Source: CAZPWQ01 sp964590495 (GTDB taxonomy: Bacteria > Bacteroidota > Rhodothermia > Balneolales > Balneolaceae). From it: 25,371 bases of DNA. Under the pieces are notes generated by a model. The model was not told where the DNA came from, searched no databases, and saw only the letters and a list, made by a program, of their open reading frames with translations. The stretch lies in contig CAZPWQ010000048.1 in assembly GCA_964590495.1 (NCBI GenBank), positions 1 to 25,371 on the forward strand, written 5' to 3'. This document shows positions 23,863-25,371 of this stretch, in pieces. The position numbers and the translations under genes were made by a program. The first letter of the stretch is position 1; the number at the start of each line of letters is the position of its first letter.

Positions 23863-25371
23863 TTATACGATTTCGTTACTGAAGGCCGGCACATTGCTTA
23901 TTCTCAGAATATCAGCCAGTATTCCACCCGCAGTAACTTCCGCACCGGCACCCGGTCCTTTTACGACCAGGGGCGTATCGCGGTAGTGTTGTGTGTGGAA
24001 AGCGATAATATTATCACTGCCCGACAATCCGCTGAACGGATGTTGACCGTCTATCGATTCCAGGCTTACTGTTGCTTTTCCATCTTCATAGCGTGCGATG
24101 TAGCACAAACGGTGATCCTGCGAGTCAGCTTTTTCGTACCGCTCTTTAAATTCATCATCAAATTCAGCCAGTTTCTCAAAAAACTCTTCGACGCTGCCGG
24201 CATCCTGTGCCGGTCCGGGTACGAGGTTTTCAATTGTCAGATCGGTCATTTCCAGCTCCAGTCCGGCTTCACGCGTCAGGATAAGCAACTTGCGCGCTAC
24301 ATCTTTTCCATTCAGATCTTCCCTCGGATCCGGTTCGGTATACCCCTTCTCCAGTGCAGTCTTAACGACTTCGCTGAAAGGTATTTTCCCGTCATACGTA
24401 TTAAAAATATAGCTTAATGTCCCCGAAAGAACTCCTTCTATTTTGGTAATCCTGTCACCGGCCAAAACTTGTTCTTTAAGTGTTTTAACGACCGGCAGAC
24501 CCGCACCGACATTGGTTTCATAGTGGTACATCACATTATGCTTCAGTGCGAGATCCTGAAGCTCGCGATACCGTTTCTGCGAGCCGGAATTGGCCTTCTT
24601 ATTAGCTGTAACCAGGGAAATGCTCGCCTTCATTACTTCAGGATAAAAGTCTGAAACTTCGCTGCTTGCCGTACAATCGATAAACAAACTGTTGGGCAGG
24701 TTCAATATTTTTGCTTCATCCAGAAACTGGTGGAGATTCATCTTTTCACCGGCTTTCGAAAGCCGGCCGGGCCAGCCGGTGAAAGGCAATCCGCTCTCAT
24801 CAATGATATAAAAGCGCGAATTGGCAATACCACACAGCCTCAGTTCGATATTATGATCCTCAAACAGCAACTCTTTCTGTTTTTCAAACAGCTCCAGCAA
24901 TTTACTGCCGATCAATCCCGTACCCACAAGGAACAGGTTCACCGATTTTATTTTACTGAGAAAAAATGCATCGTGAATGGTGTTGAGAGCTTTGGACAAA
25001 TTCTCATTTCTGACAACCACAGAAATATTCCGTTCGGAAGATCCCTGCGCAATGGCCCTTACATTAATGCCGTTTCTGCCCAAAGAGCGGAACAGACGTC
25101 CCGATATACCCGGAGTCTTTTTCATCGCTTCCCCGACAACGGCTACGATAGAACAATCCGGCTCTTCCAGAATTTCATCTATAATGCCTTCTTCAAGTTC
25201 CCGCTTAAAATTTTTCGCCAAAGCCTGCATGGCCCTGTAGGCCTGAGCCGGTAAAACGGCAAAGCAAACCGTATGCTCGGATGAAGCCTGGGTAATCATG
25301 ATGATATTTACCTTTGCCTCTGCCAGTACTGTAAATATTCGTGCGGCAAATCCGCTAACGCCAATCATACC
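23863..25371 (-). CDS. thrA: Bifunctional aspartokinase/homoserine dehydrogenase (3' part, cut by window edge)
   Basis: The frame is open to the window end, so the N-terminal aspartokinase domain (about 300 residues) lies outside. The 502 visible residues start in two ACT regulatory domains (about 1-65, and 72-135 with PGISGRLFRSLGRNGINVRAI). They continue with the homoserine dehydrogenase NAD-binding GTGLIG (149-154), VTANKKA (253-259), EGVLSGTLSYIFNTY (311-325) and the catalytic DLNGKDVARK (351-360, Lys355 likely). The ACT pair implies threonine feedback control as in E. coli ThrA. It is the first of the three linked thr genes, with two bases before thrB. The fused Ask-Hom form, rather than separate enzymes, fits gammaproteobacterial and Bacteroidota-type operons. 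Confidence 0.95.
   Translation of the reverse strand, partial: GMIGVSGFAARIFTVLAEAKVNIIMITQASSEHTVCFAVLPAQAYRAMQALAKNFKRELEEGIIDEILEEPDCSIVAVVGEAMKKTPGISGRLFRSLGRNGINVRAIAQGSSERNISVVVRNENLSKALNTIHDAFFLSKIKSVNLFLVGTGLIGSKLLELFEKQKELLFEDHNIELRLCGIANSRFYIIDESGLPFTGWPGRLSKAGEKMNLHQFLDEAKILNLPNSLFIDCTASSEVSDFYPEVMKASISLVTANKKANSGSQKRYRELQDLALKHNVMYHYETNVGAGLPVVKTLKEQVLAGDRITKIEGVLSGTLSYIFNTYDGKIPFSEVVKTALEKGYTEPDPREDLNGKDVARKLLILTREAGLELEMTDLTIENLVPGPAQDAGSVEEFFEKLAEFDDEFKERYEKADSQDHRLCYIARYEDGKATVSLESIDGQHPFSGLSGSDNIIAFHTQHYRDTPLVVKGPGAGAEVTAGGILADILRISNVPAFSNEIV

Overview
The window is a moderately GC-rich bacterial chromosome segment from a scaffolded draft or metagenome assembly, with three runs of exactly 100 N at 2783-2882, 5190-5289 and 6536-6635. 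Several features suggest the Bacteroidota/Balneolota/Rhodothermota side of the tree: soluble PAS-rich histidine kinases, a CheB-CheR-kinase fusion, a paired periplasmic M16 peptidase locus, dispersed hairpin repeats of the CCTGTCAGG and AATTCCCAATTCC type, and sparse Shine-Dalgarno signals. Placement in Balneolaceae is an inference, not a demonstrated fact.

Layout. 1-6200: three minus-strand sensor histidine kinases (HisKA_3 with a C-terminal receiver; HisKA_2; short HisKA_3), separated by two assembly gaps. 6420-7060: a tandem array of ~127-bp units, each holding a long hairpin and interrupted by the third gap. 7300-10970: a plus-strand pair of exported M16 zinc-protease-family proteins, one with the HxxEH site and one without it but with a LolA-like tail, followed by a strong terminator. 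11264-15043: a 1259-residue CheB-CheR-PAS-GAF-HisKA_3 kinase bracketed by a 68-bp direct repeat. 15311-16501: anmK (anhydromuropeptide recycling). 16529-16668: a MITE-like element. 16767-17907: a small acidic orphan and an AT-rich HigBA-type toxin-antitoxin pair. 18443-20146: a threonine-synthase-like PLP enzyme fused to a LeuA-type allosteric domain. 20168-21567: a REP-associated tyrosine transposase (RAYT) surrounded by BIME-like double-hairpin modules. 21601-25371: a minus-strand thrA-thrB-thrC operon, with thrA cut by the window edge.

How the genes work together. ThrA, ThrB and ThrC form the aspartate-to-threonine branch. The convergent second threonine synthase, with its IPMS-like regulatory domain, may be an independently controlled route to threonine and isoleucine. 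The four kinases have no visible membrane segments and no separate response regulators here, so they probably sense cytoplasmic signals (redox, ligand) and act on partners elsewhere. The clearest unusual structures are the RAYT with its inverted double-hairpin modules and ~207-bp flanking direct repeats, the 127-bp hairpin array, the LeuA-domain threonine synthase, and a short repeat that supplies the stop codon of two different kinase genes.
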